Source: Mactromeris polynyma
Lineage: Eukaryota > Mollusca > Bivalvia > Venerida > Mactridae
NCBI GenBank assembly: GCA_032209605.1
Contig: JASFXZ010000095.1
Coordinates: 62,001 to 126,000, forward strand
DNA: 64,000 nucleotides
Direction of reading: 5' to 3'
Below, in pieces: positions 12,386 through 27,300 of this stretch. A program made the translations under genes and the position numbers. Every line of letters starts with the position of its first letter. Position 1 is the stretch's first letter. The notes under the pieces are model-generated. The model did not search any database. It saw only the letters and a list, made by a program, of their open reading frames with translations, and had not been told where the DNA came from.

Positions 12386-15300
12386 GTACATATGACAATT
12401 ACTGTATTTTGTTGACAGGTAGATATGACAATTACTGTATTCTGTTGACAGGTACATATGACAATTACTGTATTCTGTTGACAGGTACATATGACAATTA
12501 CTGTATTCTGTTGACAGGTACATATGACAATTACTGTATTCTGTTGACAGGTACATATGACAATTACTGTATTCTGGTTACAGGTATATATAACAATTAC
12601 TGAATTCTGTGTACAGGTAGATATGACAAATACTGTATTCTGTTTACAGGTAGATATGACAATTGTTGTATTCTGTTTACAGGTAGATATGACAATTACT
12701 GTATTCTGTTTACAGGTAGATATGACAATTGTTGTATTCTGTTTACAGGTAGATATGACAATTACTGTATTCTGTTTACAGGTAGATATGACAATTACTG
12801 TATTCTGTTTACAGGTAGATATGACAAATACTGTGTTCTGTTTACAGGTAGATATGACAATTGTTGTATTCTGTTTACAGGTAGATATGACAAATACTGT
12901 ATTCTGTTTACAGGTAGATATGACAAATACTGTATTCTGTTTACAGGTAGATATGACAAATACTGTATTCTGTTTACAGGTAGATATGACAAATACTGTA
13001 TTATGTTTACAGGTAGATATGACAATTACTGTATTATGTTTACAGGTACATATGACAATTACTGTATTCTGGTTACAGGTATATATGACAATTACTGAAT
13101 TCTGTGTACAGGTAGATATGACAAATACTGTATTCTGTTTACAGGTAGATATGACAATTGTTGTATTCTGTGTACAGGTAGATATGACAATTGTTGTATT
13201 CTGTTTACAGGTAGATATGACAATTACTGTATTCTGTTTACAGGTAGATATGACAATTGTTGTATTCTGTTTACAGGTAGATATGACAATTACTGTATTC
13301 TGTTTACAGGTAGATATGACAAATACTGTATTCTGTTTACAGGTAGATATGACAATTGTTGTATTCTGTGTACAGGTAGATATGACAAATACTGTATTCT
13401 GTTTACAGGTAGATATGACAAATACTGTATTCTGTTTACAGGTAGATATGACAATTGTTGTATTCTGTTTACAGGTAGATATGACAATTACTGTATTCTG
13501 TTTACAGGTAGATATGACAATTACTGTATTCTGGTTACAGGTATATATGACAATTACTGAATTCTGTGTACAGGTAGATATGACAAATACTGTATTCTGT
13601 TTACAGGTAGATATGACAATTGTTGTATTCTGTGTACAGTTACTGTTTTGGATCTGTATAAACCAGTTCATGTTGCTGTGCTTTACGACTTAAATACTGT
13701 AAATCACTCATTCCTTGTTATTGTTCTGTATACAGTATATACATACTGGTTTAAAGTACTAACCCATCAATCCTTGTTATTGTTCTGTATACAGTATATA
13801 CATACTGGTTTAAAGTACTAACCCATCAGTCCTTGTTATTGTTCTGTATACAGTATATACATACTGGTTTAAAGTACTAACCCATCAATCCTTGTTATTG
13901 TTCTGTATACAGTATATACATACTGGTCTAAAGTACTAACCCATCAGTACTATTTCACTGATTTTGATTGTAGCAAGCTGTTGTATATATTATTCAAATA
14001 AAATTAATTATTGTAAGAAGTCAATGTGAGCCTGCAAACATCATGTCCATCAGTTCAGATAACTTTGTTATAATGTATTGCAGATACCCAAATTACAAAA
14101 TGGCTGGTTAGCTTTCTTGACCAGTATATTTTGCGATATTAAGTTGTTCATTTTGTAAAGAAATGCAGGTTTCCAACCAGTGCTAAATATTTGTTCCACA
14201 GACTAACAATAACTACTCTAACATAATTATGGTAAATCAAAATTTCATAACTCATCTCTTTAGGTGAACTGGTATCTTTTGTTCAACTTGTCAAATCTAA
14301 TGTTGGGTCATTTTGTCGTTACATTTCTCATAATATTGGTTGATAAACAGATGATTGAATCTTCATTTGTGCCTATTATCTCCAATATGGCAGCATTGTT
14401 TGTGACATAGCTCATTATTTCTTGTCAGGACTACATTTTAATGCTTTATATGAAATAACCCAAAGATTACTGAAAAAAAACCACTGGTGTCTATAGACAA
14501 GACGAATTCATGATGTCTCATAAGGATGAACACGCTGGCTTCATGATTAGGGTCTGACATATTATTCACTACACAGCTGTTCCCTCAACTTCTTATAAAG
14601 TCAAAACCACTGATGGCTTATCGTGTTTTGTCAACAAAGATTAGCAAAATAAGTTTTATTATTCTTCCTAAAGTGGATGACATAAACTAAACGCAATCGG
14701 TCGGAGCATTATGACACTGAGGGAATTGGACTCAGATCACATTGCATGTCGAAATTGGTGGATAAATCCACAAAGGAATAATATGGTGCCATTATCGCTG
14801 GTAACAATAGTTGCTATGGTGAACTTGTCAGATGAATTAATATTCCAGTCTTTCTATTATAAATATATGATGCCAATGGGACTCAAAGGTCCATTGAATG
14901 ATTTACAGACAAAACTTAAATCTCTATATTGCGCATTGTGTTTCTTAGCTAAGTATTCTCCCCGAAAGAGGAGCATATAGTAGCCAAATTTGTCTGTCTG
15001 CGTACTAGAGCTTGTGTTTGTCCTGCGTTTGTGTACGTGTTATTTCCCAGCAACCACCAACTGGGATTCAATAAAACATTATGGGAAGCTTCACTACCGA
15101 GAAGAGACGCTCCCCCATATTGTCTGCATGTTCCGGTTCAATGATCTTTCACATACTTAGGGCCCTTTCCTCATGTACATACAGGGTGTTAAAAAAGTGT
15201 GTTCACTAAGTTTGAATTTCGATAATATAAAAAATGCTGTGTACACTGGCTTTATTTCACATAATGAAATCTACTGCTTTTTTCCTGAATATTTGTTTTA

Positions 15301-18300
15301 TATTGAACTCTCATGCAAAAGTGAACTACTGTATTGGTATATAGCAACATAGTTGGAACGAGCAATATAAACTTTTTTAACACCCTGTACTTCAGGTAGC
15401 ATCCATCGGTTCTACCAATATACCTGTTATCACAGTTGATCTAAATGTATGTATCTGTCAATGTACATACTGGTATATCACAAAACCACAGCAATTAATG
15501 AATTCAGACTTTTAGATAAGGAAAACAAGAACCTACATGACTGTGTTATACGGAAATAACAAGATGATCCTTGATAATTTTTACAGACAGGATTAAAGGA
15601 AGATCCATCTCTCAGTATTATTACGTATTGTTACAGGTATTTTGATAGTCAATGGATCTTTGATCCCATTCATTTTTAGGGAAACCTTTGTAATCCCTGT
15701 TCACTTTTAAGTTCTGTACTTCAATGCTATAATAGGTTATTAATTTAAATTATTTTATTATATTATATTATTATAATTCTTATATTATAACTTTCAATAA
15801 CATTGTTCATTTTTCTGCTAAAAAACTGAACTCGTTATTGATCAGGTATTTAAAGATGTACATATTGAGGGAGTAATTTGTCATTTTCTTTTAAGATGCA
15901 AAGATATATACTGAACTTTATAGAGTCACCAAGACCAATACAAATAATGATATTATTATGTTTAATTGAAGGATTTCATTTTCTTTTTGCAGTTTTACTT
16001 CTACACATGTACTTTCTTTTTACATATACTCTACATTTCAAATTATATAATGATCTTCAACAAACAGTTAAAACTAATACATTTTATGAAAATGTAAAAC
16101 GAAAATGGGTTACCAAGTGTATTACGGGTAATTTGTTTCAACTTTTACTTTCAGTATATATTACATTTGGAACACAATAAATCAATCTTTATCTTAAAAT
16201 CAAGCGAGGTGACCTATTATTTTTATTTCATATTTTCATTCAGACAGTGACTCTCATATAAGTTTACCAAGTTGTAAGAAAATCTGTGCGCTAGAAAAAT
16301 ATAGTAAAATTGTTTCGATTTTGCTATACATGTATATTAATAAGAAATATTTACGTTTAAATCTTCATTATCATAAAATCGAGCAAGGTGACCCATTTTT
16401 TATTTCATATTTTGGTTAGATACATTACACTGATAAAATATACAAAGTTTAAAGGAAAAAAAGGTCTTATTGTTGGATATGCCTTTAACCTTGATTCATG
16501 TACAATTTCACAAGCTAACATAGACTTTTGATGACCCAAATTAGAAGCTTACTTCATATAATTATTATGATGCATATTTTTGCTTATGTTTTTTATAAAA
16601 ATGCAGCATAATACAGAATTTTTGGAGTATGAGTATGAATTTCATAATTTTAAATAAAAAATGTTGACTTTTTGTCAATATTCTAAATTTTAATAAGTTT
16701 TAAAACAAAATCTGTTGAAATCATACAAGCCAAATCAGTGACTTTCCATCATCACCTATTGTCCAGTTGGGACAGTTTATCACCAAAACCCCTTTATAAT
16801 TGTCAAAATTGATTGCTACCTATTATTTTCAAAAGCTGTCAAGTTGAGACAAATCTCAACTTAGACATGATATAAATTTATGCATGACAGCTTTTGCCCT
16901 ATGCATCTGACTAACCTTTGGCTAAGTAATCAATTGGCTGGACCAATCAGATGTCTTAGGGTAAAGCTGGGTTTATCGTTTGACCAATGAAAAGTCATAA
17001 GCCTTGAGACATAAAGACCTTTAAGGATCCTCTGAGGTTCGCGCATAAAACATAGAAAGAGTTCCCGCCATTATACAGGTATATCATTCCTCTTCATTAT
17101 ATCTACCTGATATGCATCAATCGCTGCTAATCCTGGGAGAAATCTGATGAATGACCAGCCAAAGGCAATGTTATCTATGAACAGATTCATTGACCGATGA
17201 AAGTCACTGGCAATATATAGTACATTATTCCATCGCCAATGGTGCAACTTTTTATTTCAAACTGGAGTATGAAGTCACATTAAATGGCAAATTAGCCTCG
17301 CAATTAGTAAATGTGACAACTAAATAACTGAACATTATGAAAAGTCAATAATTGATGGATTATTGCAATCGTGCAACCTTTAACTGTATGTGTATCACAG
17401 TGGATGACTCAATCTGCTGGATCGTGGACATGTTACCAAATTATATGTGGATGTAGGGAAGAGTTAACAATTGCCTCATTGCTGACTACAGTTGCTGACT
17501 TTCCCTGCTTACGTGCTACAATTATATCTGTTTTTAATTGATGGGATATTAATTAGATTTGATAATCGCTTGAAGAAATAGTGCACAGTTAGTGGAGGAG
17601 TTTAAAGATGATCGGGAAGGTGAGTTATGTGTAATATTTCATGTACACTTTACGCCATTAAAAAGGCCACTATTTCACTTTAAAGAGAGCCTTCATTTTG
17701 TTACAAATACCGGTATGTGAATTAAAAAGAAATCAATCTATGGGCCTAGTATTCATATTTCGTAATTGATTAAGTTTAGAAAATTATGTTTGAGAATTAA
17801 GATATAATTATTTCTTTATAAAGTCACTGAGTTGATGCAGACAATTTTTTTTTGATTTTTTAATGGTTATATTTTCCTTACTATTAGTTGATTAAATACT
17901 ACAATTAATTTTTTTTAAATATTTTTTTATTTTTGGAAATGACATTTTAATTAAATGAGACAATTTCACAACATAATGGGATCTTGGTCATTACTGTGCT
18001 CTTGTACCAGGATAAATAATTCTTATGTTTAAAGTAAATTTTAATATAAAAAAATCATGTAACAAATTTTCATATATATTTAATATATTTTATGATTCAT
18101 TTCACTTACCTGTATGACTAATCAAACAATGGTATGGTTTCACTGGCAATCTAAATAAATATGTCTGGATATATTCTAAACAAGTATTATACATTTTGTA
18201 TCTTTTTTTTGCATTTGTTGACAACTTCCTATGGGAAGGGGCATTAAGTGTTAACCCATGTCTGTCCGTGCGAAATATTAATTTCCAATTAATAACTCTT

Positions 18301-21300
18301 GAAAGGATTGGTGGATTCAATTGATATTGGGCACGTAAGCAAAGGATAATAAAATACAGCTCTGGTTCGATTTCTATTACAATATGCCATAAATCTATTT
18401 AGCCAACACAAAAAGGGAAAGCTTATAGACTTTTGTATGTTTATTCATATATGAACTGCTTGATTCTTAGTTTGTACTTATACCTACGATATATACACTT
18501 GTCTTACAATCTGTCCATTACCTGTAGTTTTGTTGTTTGTATGCTACATTGTATGTATATGTTGTTTGTATGCTACATTGTATGTATATGTTGTTTGTAT
18601 GCTACATTGTATGTATATGTTGTTTGTATGCTACATTGTATGTATATGTTGTTTGTATGCTACATTGTATGTATATGTTGTTTGTATGGTACATTGTATG
18701 TATATGTTGTTTGTATGCTACATTGTATGTATATGTTGTTTGTATGCTACATTGTATGTATATGTTGTTTGTATGCTACATTGTATGTATATGTTGTTTG
18801 TATGCTACATTGTATGTATATGTTGTTTGTATGCTACATTGTATGTATATGTTGTTTGTATGCTACATTGTATGTATATGTTGTTTGTATGCTACATTGT
18901 ATGTATATGTTGTTTGTATGCTACATTGTATGTATATGTTGTTTGTATGCTACATTGTATGTATATGTTGTTTGTATGCTACATTGTATGTATATGTTGT
19001 TTGTATGCTACATTGTATGTATATGTTGTTTGTATGCTACATTGTATGTATATGTTGTTTGTATGCTACATTGTATGTATATGTTGTTTGTATGCTACAT
19101 TGTATGTATATGTTGTTTGTATGCTACATTGTATGTATATGTTGTTTGTTTGTTTATATGTTTACACTGAACAAATTTTCTAAACCTACATGTAATATTA
19201 ATAAAATACAAATTTAGGAAAACGATTTTTCATGCCGACTTAAAATTTGGCATTCTAGTATTATACATAGTACTCTATCGACTTTTACAAAGAAAATGTG
19301 TATTTATCGTCATGGTTGACCACACATGACGGTGAGTACTATTTTCAACTTTTTGCACGAGGATCAAGTGTACTATGTAGTAAGTGCTGAATTTCATTTC
19401 AATGCAATCCACGTTGTATGTCCAACACAAAAACCAGAAAATATGCCGACAAAGACCACTTTAGAACACGCCAGGGTCGTCGGTATGATTGATGCTGGTA
19501 CTCTGATTCCACAGGTATTACTAACTTTATAAATGAAATAATCAATTCAAATAGAATTTAGAAAATAATTATAAAAAATATATTAGTTTTGTATTATTGG
19601 CCACTTTTATTAATATCTCTGGTTGCCCGTCTGTTCAATAGGCGCTAGTGTGTACATTTGTTTCTGTTCCTATATTTCGACGAAATACAAAATGGATGTT
19701 TAGAAATTTTGTTCAGTGTATATGTTTTGTTTGTCTAATTCCCAACCCTTGAGCCAAGCAATTCGTTTAAATACCGATAGTGGGAGAAGTCTAATTCTCC
19801 ACTTCCGAAATATATAAGATATCCGACCCAAGAATATTTCCCAGGATCCTTAATTATTCAGGTTGTCAAATACTCACCTGTCGAGAATCATCCTCTGTCT
19901 AAAGTCCTGTGTGTCATCACCACACCCCAGCCTCCAGGGGCAAAACGTTGATAAGTGCATAAGCATCAGGGTTCTAGAAATCCACTACCCCAACGTCCTG
20001 GACACGGCTAAAGGCCGTATCGGGCTACCAATAGTTGAGTTGAAGTTAGTCCAGGACAAGCCTGTTTCAAAAGCCAGGGCCCGTATTCATAAACAATTTA
20101 AGACTGAGACTCGGACTTAGACTTTAAAATCGCAAAAGTTAAATTTACAAGCATTTCGTTTTCATTTCACCTAGATGAATTTTTGCCTGAACACTTCTTG
20201 TTACTCACTCTACACTTTTGTCATGTTTTTTCAAGATATATTCTGTAATAATAATGTAGGAACAAAATGAACATTCATCATTATAAAGTCTAAGTCTGAG
20301 ATTCAGTCTTAACATTTTCGTGAAAACGAGTCCTGTACTTGATGTTGTATATAAATGACCCCCCAAACAAGTCATGTGTATGACAAGTCAAATTTAACAT
20401 GTACACTAGTCTGGGACAACTGTATTTGGAAAACATTTCTAGAGCCCTGAGCATGTACAATTAGTTTTTGACAATAAATCATGGAATTTGAACTTGGATG
20501 CATAATATAGCAGTCAGCTGTTGCAGCCAGATGTTGGTGGATTGCTGATGGCTTGTGTGACTATTATACTGAATATACTGAACTGTTTGATAGTAATAAT
20601 TATGATATATATTTTCTGTCATATTTAGTGCTAATTGGCCCATTAATTTAATTTACTGAAATATATTCTCATGCAACACAATTTACCGCAAAATAACCTT
20701 TTCTTTTCCTTTCTACTAAAATACGATAGAAATTTAAACTTGACTTACTTTACTAACATTTAAGTGTTATACTTGCTCACTAATGTACAGTTTAGTATTT
20801 TGTGTGCTCAGCATGTAGTTTGGTTTTCCGTACAGCAAACGTTCTTAGCTGTTAAAATACTGTGACACAATACTGATTTGTTGGTTTTTTTACATACAAA
20901 CTAATGACCGACTATAATAGTCTACTTATCGCCTGGTGTGTCATTTGTCCATAACATTTGTCGTCCAGTTTTTGCACAAATAATGTGATAGGCTATTGTT
21001 AAGATGTGGTGTTTTTGGCAGAACTATTTCAATAGGCTTTTAAAGCTGATCATCATATTTGTCAAGGATTTGTATTTTAAGCGAGTTTTTATACCACATT
21101 CAGTATGGATCAATTTTGATGAAAGCATTTTATGCACACTGGTATTTTAAATTGCTTTGAATGTGTTTTGTGTTACTTTTAAATTTTAAATACATGTAGC
21201 AGTTTGATCATAATCAGATTCTAGAGAAAGTATTCACTATTGGATAGTGATGGCATAATTATCGAAAATAATCGTAAAATCGTTGCTAGACATCCGACAT

Positions 21301-24300
21301 CGGCGACAATCGATTATGAACTACAATAATCAAAAATTTTATCAAATCTTTATTCACATCCACATTAGAAAATAAAATATAATTGTTTTCAATTTCTTCT
21401 GTCAAATACAAATTTTCAAAATAAACATACGAAACAAAATATATTTATTGAATGATAAAATGTTCTTATGATATAAGATTAATGTAAAACGCTATATATA
21501 TTAATTTATGTAGTTACAAAGAGATAAACAAATTTGTATAAATGAACTTAACTGTCAGCATTACACTTTTAGCAAACAAAACTAAATATCTTTGAGGTTA
21601 AATGTAAGTTACATGTCCTAATTGTCCATCAGATTTACTTACTATTTCCTTGCAAAATAAACATTATTTTATTTTTTGAATTATTTGAGATACAGTCGGA
21701 CCTCGTTCATTCGAATTCATTGAGTCCGAAATTTTATTTCGAATAATACATATTTTTGAATAGCCCATTTCAATTCGATGTGCCAAGAACATACATCGGG
21801 ACCTGGTATTTATTTTGGATGATGTCAAGTATTCGGAATGAAGGTTGTTGGATAAACGAGGTTCGACTGTGTTCTATTATATAATACATAAATAAATACA
21901 TTTATTGTAATAAAAGAACTGACAGAGTCTGAGTAAATTCGGACCACCCCGCTTGAGACAAAGATCCCTATCATCATTAATTGTCTGTTTATTGTCCTTT
22001 TTTTGCACCAAATCAGCATATTTCATCTTGTTCAAGGTAAATTTGCATATCCAATCTGATTTGAGTCATACTTTGGAATCTCATGAATATTTATGAGGCT
22101 AAGGTAGATCAAAATCTAGTTGAGCAAATCAGGGTCAAAATGACCCTGTTTATATAGATACCTATGATGTTACCATTCGGAGGTGGCCCTGTGGCTCAGT
22201 GGTTAAAGCTGCTGACTACGAATCCGAAGGTCGTGGGTTCGATCCCTTGTCTCGCCGGATAAAAACAGAAATGCTTTTCAGTGTTTCCCACCTAACACAG
22301 TACTGGCATGTAAGCAGGAAAGTACTGGGTAGATTCCAGGAAAGTACTGGTTATATGCCAGGAAAATGGTCAATGTACAAGGGGTTTTATTAGCACTGTC
22401 CAGTGACAGTCTTTGGCTTCAAAATTGTCTGTTTGACATATACTGCTCTACTGGCAGTTAAATTTCCCCCTTTGGTTTCAAAAAGTCTATTTATGGTGTG
22501 CAGGGGACATACCGGGTCGATCAAAATACCATAAAGTGCATTAGAAAAAATGTGTAATTTGCATTTTTATTTACCATTCGTTTTGGACTATACAGTATCA
22601 CCTCTCTTCTGCAATAACCTTGCTTCAACAACATTATCAATTTTCCAGCAGTAAAACATTACTGTCAATTTGACCTCTCTTGAGCAACAACCTCTCAACA
22701 ACAGTGGACATTTGCATCTATCAAAGGGTGTTGCACTGGAGAGGTTGCACTGTAATAAGATTAAAACAACTCTCTGCAATGTACATACAACTTAATTATC
22801 AATTAAAATCATCAATTACTAATGTCAATTAAATTGATTAATTGGCCGAGTCATCCGTTTATGCATAAATACTTCGTTATTTCTACACTTGATGAATTCT
22901 ACTTTGATATGCTATATATTTTAGCCTACAAAAAATCACATGCTCTCAAAATGTTGTATTTTTATTTCGTTTAAAAGCCTTCTTGATAAAAAATTGAGTT
23001 TTATGTTGGCTGTTTTTGCTTCACAGATGAAAATAATTGTAAGATTGTGTTATAAACACCACACGGCATTCTTGTTAGTACTTCATTTTACAAATTTCAT
23101 TTACAATATAATTATGCTGAAGCTAGATTTAATAGAATTATTATTTACATTCACTCAGCAACTACCATTCTTGAAGTGTATGGCAATTATAACAAGAGGC
23201 CCAAAGATTTTAGGGACAAAATTGATTGACAATAAACACTGCATTAATAAAGGGACCATGAAAGTAAAAATCTGTAACGAGGATTATAATCTTTCTCAAT
23301 ACTAAAACAAAATTACACACAATTCTCAGGCTTTATAGGAGGTGTCACAGGAGACTGTCACGAGTTCTCCCCCTTTATCCATTCTAGAGTTCTCTCCCTT
23401 TATCCCTTCTATAATACTATTTATACATATACTATTGAAGGCATCATGTGTCACAAGCTTCCTTCAAGAGTTATCTTCCTTTATCCCTTCTATAGTACTA
23501 TATAAACATATACTATTGAAGGCATCATGTGTCACAAGCTTCCTTCAAGAGTTATCTTCCTTTATCCCTTCTATAGTACTATATAAACATATATTATAGA
23601 AGGCATCATGTGTCACAAGCTTCCTTCAAGAGTTATCTTCCTTTATCCCTTCTATAGTACTATATAAACATATATTATAGAAGGCATCATGTGTCACAAG
23701 CTTCCTTCAAGAGTTATCTTCCTTTATCCCTTCTATAGTACTATATAAACCATATACTATAGAAGGCATCATGTGTCACAAGATTCCTTCAAGAGTTATC
23801 TTCCTTTATCCCTTCTATAGTACTATATAAACATATATTATAGAAGGCATCATGTGTCACAAGCTTCCTTAAAGAGTTATCTTCCTTTATCCCTTCTATA
23901 GTACTATATAAACATATATTATAGAAGGCATCATGTGTCACAAGCTTCCTTCAAGAGTTATCTCCCTTTATCCATTCTATTGTTCTCTCCCTTTATCCCT
24001 TCTATAGTACTATATATACATTTACTATAGAAGGCATCATGTGTCACAAGATTCCTTCTAGAGTTATCTCCCTTTATCCCTTCTATAGTTCTATATATAC
24101 ATATACTACAGAAGACATCATGTGTCACCAGATTCCTTCTAGAGTTATCTCCCTTTATCCCTTCTATAGTACTATATGATAAACAGTACTCAGCACTCAT
24201 CAAGCATTGCATACATCCATACACCACACTCAAATCTCCACATTCGACCTCATCAGAGTAAATTTGGGTTTTGAGTGCTTAGCTATTACTAGACATTATA

Positions 24301-27300
24301 CAAGTAATTATACAAGTTTTAACTTTACTTTCAGATCATTCGAGATGACTTGGTGTCGGAGCTCCGATATCAACTTAAGTTGAATCCAAACCGGATCAAT
24401 CTTACCGACAATGCAGGAAATACACCCATACATATAGCTGCAAAATATAATCGTTTGCAGTCCTTGGTCGTTCTGCTAGAATTTAAAGCAGGTTTGTTGT
24501 CTGTGATATGCTTGAAACATTTAAGGCTTTTCTGAACATTGCCGCTTTGCATATGTCTAAAATTTAGTCAGCTTTGTTGAAATCACTATCCTTGTAAAAA
24601 ATGTCTAACAAAAGCCATGTACTGCTCCCTGTGTAAATACTTTAAATTGCATACAATCCCTGAAACAAATTGAATCAAACCTTGAAACAGTAACTCGTTA
24701 GCATATTAAATAACGGTTGTTGTCAGGCATCTATCTATACCTTAATGTCCCTAGTAAGACAGACTAGGAGTCAAAATATGTATCTATATAGGTTATCGTA
24801 TAATTAAAAAAATAAAAATTTACACGCAAAAATTGTATGCGTTATTGCTAAGTTATTGTTCAACCAATCACAAAAATAAAATCAGGATACCTTTAAAAGA
24901 TATATAGTATAGAGTAGAGTATGTGACATTAAATACTTCAAGATTTTATTTTGAAGCAATAGGTGAACAATCCTTAGGTAAAGGAATGTTCACAAAAGCA
25001 CTCACAGTGCTTTGATTTTAGATTAGTTAAAAATTATTTATTTCTTGTGAAATAAGTTCTCACAACTTTAGATATTGTGCTCAATGACTGCTTCTTGTAT
25101 TATACTAACCAGTACACACACCTAGATTAGGGATTGTGAAGTTCATCATCATACTCTCCATACAATCTCTTTTTCAAATGTGACTAATTGGAAATTGATG
25201 ACTCCTATGTTACAAAATGTATGTCTTTGCTTATCAGATCCAAATGTTGCTGGACCTTATGATATGTACCCACTCCATCTGGCCGCCAAGTATAACTCGA
25301 TTGATGTTGCCAAGTACTTACTGAAACATGGCGCCGATATAATGTGTCGTGATTGTAAGAAGAAGACCCCGCTACATCATGCTGCTCGTAAAGGTCACTT
25401 AGCCATGGTTGAGGTAAGCCGTTTTGTCTCTCTGTGATTTTATAAATGTAGCAGTGTAAGAACTGGCAGTCGATGTAGACCTTGGACTAAAGTATACCCG
25501 TATATTGGTCCAAACACACAGTGTAAGAACTGGCGGTCGATGTAGACCTTGGACTGAAGTATACCCGTATATTGGTCCAAACACACAGTGTAAGAACTGG
25601 TGGTCGATGTAGACCTTGGACTGAAGTATACCCGTATATTGGTCCAAACACACAGTGTAAGAACTGGCGGTCGATGTAGACCTTGGACTGAAGTATACCC
25701 GTATAATGGTCCAAACACACAGTGTAAGAACTGGCGGTCGATGTAGACCTTGGACTGAAGTATACCCTTATATTGGTCCAAACACACAGTGTAAGAACTG
25801 GCGGACGATGTAGACCTTGGACTGAAGTATACCCTTATATTGGTCCAAACACACAGTGTAAGAACTGGCGGTCGATGTAGACCTTGGACTGAAGTATACC
25901 CTTATATTGGTCCAAACACACAGTGTAAGAACTGGCGGACGATGTAGACCTTGGACTGAAGTATACCCTTATATTGGTCCAAACACACAGTGTAAGAACT
26001 GGCGGTCGATGTAGACCTTGGACTGAAGTATACCCTTATATTGGTCCAAACACACAGTATAAGAATCTTACACTGACTTCATATTCCGGTACGGAGAGAA
26101 ATATCTAGCGCGAGGGTAACTGTTTTGGTGGTAACGAGGCTCTGCCATGTATCAGCCTTGCCAAAAGATTACGTGCTTGGACTAATTGAAGTGCATTTTT
26201 CGGACCGAGCCACCCACCAATCAACTTTGATTGTAAGCAGGCTAATGTTTGCAAAGAGTTCAAATCACATCAAGCACATGTCAAACCTACAATGTTCGGT
26301 ATGATGTTTGTCTGTTGCATATACATATGTATAGGAATTAAGCTTGAAACTGCAAATGTCTGTAACTATTGATTCACAACTTGAAATATCTTGGTCCGTA
26401 AACTTTGAATTCAAACCAAATGGATTTAATGCGTTTTATGCATATTTGATTAAACTAGAGTGCAAAAGAGCTTTAACAGCACACATAATGCTAATTAATA
26501 ATACATAGCAAACTGAGAAAGCAGTGTGTAAAACACATTAATTGAATAATTTGAGACAAAATAATTATGGCCAGAAATTTATTTTCCTAAAGTACTCGGT
26601 AATGGATTTTGGAAATTGTGCAATCATGCAAAATATGGACATGCTAGACTGGATCTATTTTTTGCTAATATGGAAGTTAGACCAAGCATCACTCTATACA
26701 TGTCTACATGTATACATCCAGAGGGGAGACCAGGGGTCAGTGACCACTGCTGAGATTTTGGCCAAATAGAGTTGGTCATATCTAATCCTAGATCAACAGA
26801 GGGTTCCAAATTCAATGGCCTCACTGTCTTTGTCCAAAATCAGCATAGTAAATGACAAGAAAAACGCATTGCATTGCAAAATTATAGGGACTCCAAAGGC
26901 CAAGTTAGATCCTCTGCCTTACCAGAGGCGGGTCTCATTCACCCCCTCTCCCCAGCGTTAATTGCTGGATCCTCGCAATGTCTATGTCTATACACTACAT
27001 TGTGATTGTATATTTTGTAGATGTTGTTGGCTACAGATGGTTGTATCATAGATTGTAGAGATGAGGACAGATTGACACCATTACATGAAGCATGTCAGCT
27101 CAAACAATCAAGTGTTGCAAGATATCTGGTTAGTATATACAGTGTACTGGCATCGTATTCACAAACATTTTAGGGCTGAATTATTTTTTTTACCATCCTT
27201 TTTTCTAAAATTATAAATTAATGAAATTATATCTAAACACCTGTAATTGTTGTTACTCACAGTACATTTTTGCCATTTTTTATCAAAATTTTATATCGTA

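Larger units (their letters stand above)
12386..24334 (+). other. TRPA1-like intron 1, no supported exon
   Basis: About 12 kb between exons 1 and 2. It holds the 33-, 59- and 29-bp arrays, the MITEs at 15180, 20077 and 21692, a SINE at 22179, an unclassified dispersed repeat at 18232 and the 81-bp array at 23342. Between 14000 and 18200 the sequence is mostly unique. Open frames at 14711-14980, 15878-16180 and 22940-23305 show no family similarity or splice context. A possible alternative first exon is at 17608-17619. Confidence -1.

Noticed and set aside
12322..13671. 449-codon minus-strand and 378-codon plus-strand open frames as repeat-protein genes
   Set aside because: Both are read-through of the 33-bp minisatellite, whose unit is a multiple of three without stops; no start context, promoter or splice support.
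18433..19217. Three overlapping 217-245 codon Cys/Tyr-rich frames
   Set aside because: The 29-bp unit lacks stops in all plus frames, so each frame cycles through the same three peptides.
19326..19331. Second candidate alternative first exon (ATG ACG then GTGAGT)
   Set aside because: Only two codons, downstream of a minisatellite, with no promoter-like motifs; kept only as a control for the 17608 candidate.
22184..22255. tRNA-Arg gene
   Set aside because: Box A and box B are present, but the acceptor ends do not pair and a SINE body follows.
22940..23305. 121-codon frame in intron 1
   Set aside because: AT-rich hydrophobic composition, no recognised domain and no splice context.
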